From assembly GCF_012396015.1 (NCBI RefSeq), contig NZ_JAAXOQ010000017.1, positions 1-64,000 of the forward strand: 64,000 bases of DNA. Reading direction: 5' to 3'. The DNA comes from Tsukamurella spumae. GTDB taxonomy: Bacteria > Actinomycetota > Actinomycetes > Mycobacteriales > Mycobacteriaceae. The position numbers and the translations under genes were made by a program. The first letter of the stretch is position 1. The number at the start of each line of letters is the position of its first letter. Below the pieces are notes generated by a model. That model worked only from the letters and a program-made list of their open reading frames with translations, searched no databases and was not told the origin of the DNA. This document shows, piece after piece, positions 62,444 to 64,000 of the stretch.

Positions 62444-63520
62444 GTGGAATCATCGACGGCCGCACGGTCGCATCCGCTCGAGATCATCGACGTGATCGAG
62501 GAGACCTCCGACGCGGTCTCCCTCGTCTTCGCGCACCCCACCGAGCGACGCCTGGAACACACCCCCGGGCAGTTCCTCACCCTGCGCGTCCCGGGCGCAC
62601 CGGGCCACGGCGCGCGCTGGGCGCCGCGCTGCTACTCGCTCTCGAGCACCCCCGGACTCGACGATCACCTCAAGGTCACCGTCAAGCGGACCACCGGCGG
62701 CTACGCCTCGAACTGGCTGTGCGACAACGCGAAACAGGGAATGATCCTCGAATCCCTGGCTCCCGGCGGGCGGTTCACCGTGCGGGACGACCCCGATCGC
62801 CTCGTCCTCGCCGCCGCCGGGAGCGGCATCACCCCCGTGATGTCGATCCTGCGGGACGCGCTGGCGGCGTCCACGACGCCCGTGACGCTCGTCTACGCCA
62901 ACCGCGATCGGTCGTCGATCATCTTCGCCGCCGCGCTCGCCGAACTGCAGGAGTCGCACGGCGATCGGCTGACGGTCACCCACTGGCTGGAGTCCGAACG
63001 AGGCATTCCCACCGCGGCCGGCCTGACGGCGCTGTTGCCGGAGCCGACGGTCGCGACGTCCGCGTACCTCTGCGGACCCGCCGGGTTCATGGACGCGGCC
63101 GCCGAGGCCGCCGCCCTCGCCGGGGTCGACGGTGCCCGCATCCACCGGGAGGCCTTCTCCTCACTGACGGGCGATCCCTTCGCGGTCGACACCGGGGCGG
63201 CCGCCGCGCCGCCCGCCGCGCCGGTCGGCGGGGCATCGTCGGACGGTGCCGCGACGGTGGTCGTCGAGCTCAACGGTGCGACCACCACCGTCGCCTGGCC
63301 GCGCGAGCAGGTCCTGCTCGACACCCTGCTCGACCGGGGACTCGACGCGCCCTATGTCTGTCGCGAGGGCAACTGCGGCGGCTGTGCCTTCACGCTGCGC
63401 CGCGGCGAGGTGCACATGCTGGTCAACGACACCCTCGACGATCACGAGCTGGGCAACGGCATCCGCCTCGCCTGCCAATCGCTCCCCCTCGCGGACGAGC
63501 TGGAGGTCGAGTTCGACTGA
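62444..63520 (+). CDS. Flavoprotein reductase with C-terminal [2Fe-2S] ferredoxin domain, second copy
   Basis: A 358-residue electron-transfer protein, paralogue of the one at 35121. RCYSLSS near residue 62 binds FAD, TVKRTTGGYASNWLCDN is shared, AAGSGITPVMSIL binds NAD(P)H, and CREGNCGGC-x(n)-C near 305–340 holds the cluster. GTG at 62444 has GAAGGAG nine bases before it. It is divergent from the LipR-like gene, with which it should share regulation, and could serve the diiron protein of that operon. Confidence 0.93.
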   Translation: MESSTAARSHPLEIIDVIEETSDAVSLVFAHPTERRLEHTPGQFLTLRVPGAPGHGARWAPRCYSLSSTPGLDDHLKVTVKRTTGGYASNWLCDNAKQGMILESLAPGGRFTVRDDPDRLVLAAAGSGITPVMSILRDALAASTTPVTLVYANRDRSSIIFAAALAELQESHGDRLTVTHWLESERGIPTAAGLTALLPEPTVATSAYLCGPAGFMDAAAEAAALAGVDGARIHREAFSSLTGDPFAVDTGAAAAPPAAPVGGASSDGAATVVVELNGATTTVAWPREQVLLDTLLDRGLDAPYVCREGNCGGCAFTLRRGEVHMLVNDTLDDHELGNGIRLACQSLPLADELEVEFD

Positions 63521-63545
63521 CCGCGGACTCGGGACCGGTGCCCGG

Positions 63546-64000
63546 TCAGCAGCCGAGCCGGGCCGCCGTGGCCGCCGGCACCCCCTTGTCGGTGCACGAG
63601 AAGCCGCTGCCGAACGCCACGCCGCTCCAGCCGCCACCCGTGTAGCGGAACAGCAGCCGGGTGTTCTGCGCGTACGCCTCACGGGCGGGGATACGAGCGG
63701 TCGCCCACTCGTCGACGCACACGATCGCGTCGACGGTGAAGGGCTTCGCGATCTCTGCGCCCCAGTTCATCTCGGCGTTGGTGCGCAAGGTCTCCGGCGT
63801 CGCCTCGGAGCAGTGCGAGACCGGCGCGGGCGGCACCGTCGTCGGAGCAGCGGAGGTGGACGTGGTCGTCGTCGTGGCGCCACCGTCGAACACCTGGGGC
63901 GGTACCGCCTTGTCGGGCGTCACCGTGCGCCCGGACAGCGTGTACGTGACGATCACGGGTCCGCCCGACGGTCCGGCCGTGGCGTCGCCCGGGTTGAGCC
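63546..64000 (-). CDS. Secreted-type protein with Thr/Pro-rich linker (5' end outside window)
   Basis: The frame is open to the window edge, so at least 151 residues are visible and the start lies beyond 64000. A linker rich in Thr, Ser, Ala and Pro (TTTTTSTSAAPTT) separates an N-terminal stretch from a C-terminal domain of about 90 residues with four Cys (in VSHCSE, DAIVCVDE, GFSCTDK and the final RLGC), as in exported actinobacterial proteins. No family recognised. It is convergent with the ferredoxin reductase gene. Confidence 0.72.
   Translation of the reverse strand, partial: LNPGDATAGPSGGPVIVTYTLSGRTVTPDKAVPPQVFDGGATTTTTSTSAAPTTVPPAPVSHCSEATPETLRTNAEMNWGAEIAKPFTVDAIVCVDEWATARIPAREAYAQNTRLLFRYTGGGWSGVAFGSGFSCTDKGVPAATAARLGC

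Overview
The window comes from a high-GC actinobacterium of the order Mycobacteriales (Tsukamurella, Gordonia or a relative is my best guess; no rRNA or other typing marker is present). The grounds are uniformly GC-rich codon use, many GTG starts, several leaderless promoters, a deazaflavin-type nitroreductase, and small families typical of this order (DUF732-, DUF2277-, DUF5302- and DUF5313-like proteins).

The backbone is the str–S10–spc ribosomal supercluster on the minus strand, broken into pieces. Read in transcription order it runs rpsL-rpsG-fusA-tuf (46628 to 42250), then 22 kb of other genes, rpsJ-rplC-rplD-rplW-rplB-rpsS-rplV-rpsC-rplP-rpmC-rpsQ (19839 to 14606), then 10 kb of other genes, and rplN-rplX-rplE-rpsZ (4363 to 2934). 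It stops at a terminator after rpsZ, and rpsH and the rest of spc are not in the window. Mycobacteria also interrupt the supercluster after tuf and after rpsQ; the contents here are different.

Region by region: 1–2762 has a truncated glycosyltransferase ending in palindromic repeats, a small membrane protein and a PAP2-type membrane phosphatase. The 4.6–14.5 kb island holds a VapBC pair, a protein with a DUF559-like nuclease domain, a nitroreductase, a compact three-gene operon (winged-helix protein, 1109-residue double ATPase, small membrane protein), a DEAD-box helicase and two related exported proteins. 20.2–25.1 kb holds a lipoprotein esterase, a repeat-rich membrane protein, a DUF4442 hotdog protein, a secreted serine protease, a family III CoA-transferase and a small hydrolase.

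25.1–33.6 kb is a coherent catabolic locus. It has a GntR regulator, a flavin reductase, an NCS1 permease fused to a SnoaL-like domain, two tandem DUF1185 proteins, an alpha/beta hydrolase, an aldehyde dehydrogenase and a luciferase-like monooxygenase. The two divergent operons have mirror-image leaderless promoters and the same TTGCATGCAA palindrome over each start codon. The set looks like flavin-dependent ring opening of an N-heterocycle or nucleobase. 33.5–37.3 kb adds a Baeyer-Villiger-type monooxygenase, a ferredoxin reductase and a zinc alcohol dehydrogenase. A Fic gene, a remnant of an alcohol dehydrogenase 3' end and a decayed type I-E CRISPR repeat follow (37.3–38.9 kb).

46.9–54 kb carries a DNA glycosylase, an ABC exporter, a D-amino-acid-oxidase-like enzyme, an acyl-ACP thioesterase and a DHA2-type exporter. 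54–57.2 kb is an fdhF/ydeP-like molybdoenzyme with fdhD. 57.3–63.5 kb is a mymA-like locus: MerR regulator, second monooxygenase, diiron ferritin-like protein, SDR, LipR-like hydrolase and a divergent second ferredoxin reductase. The window closes inside a secreted-type protein gene.
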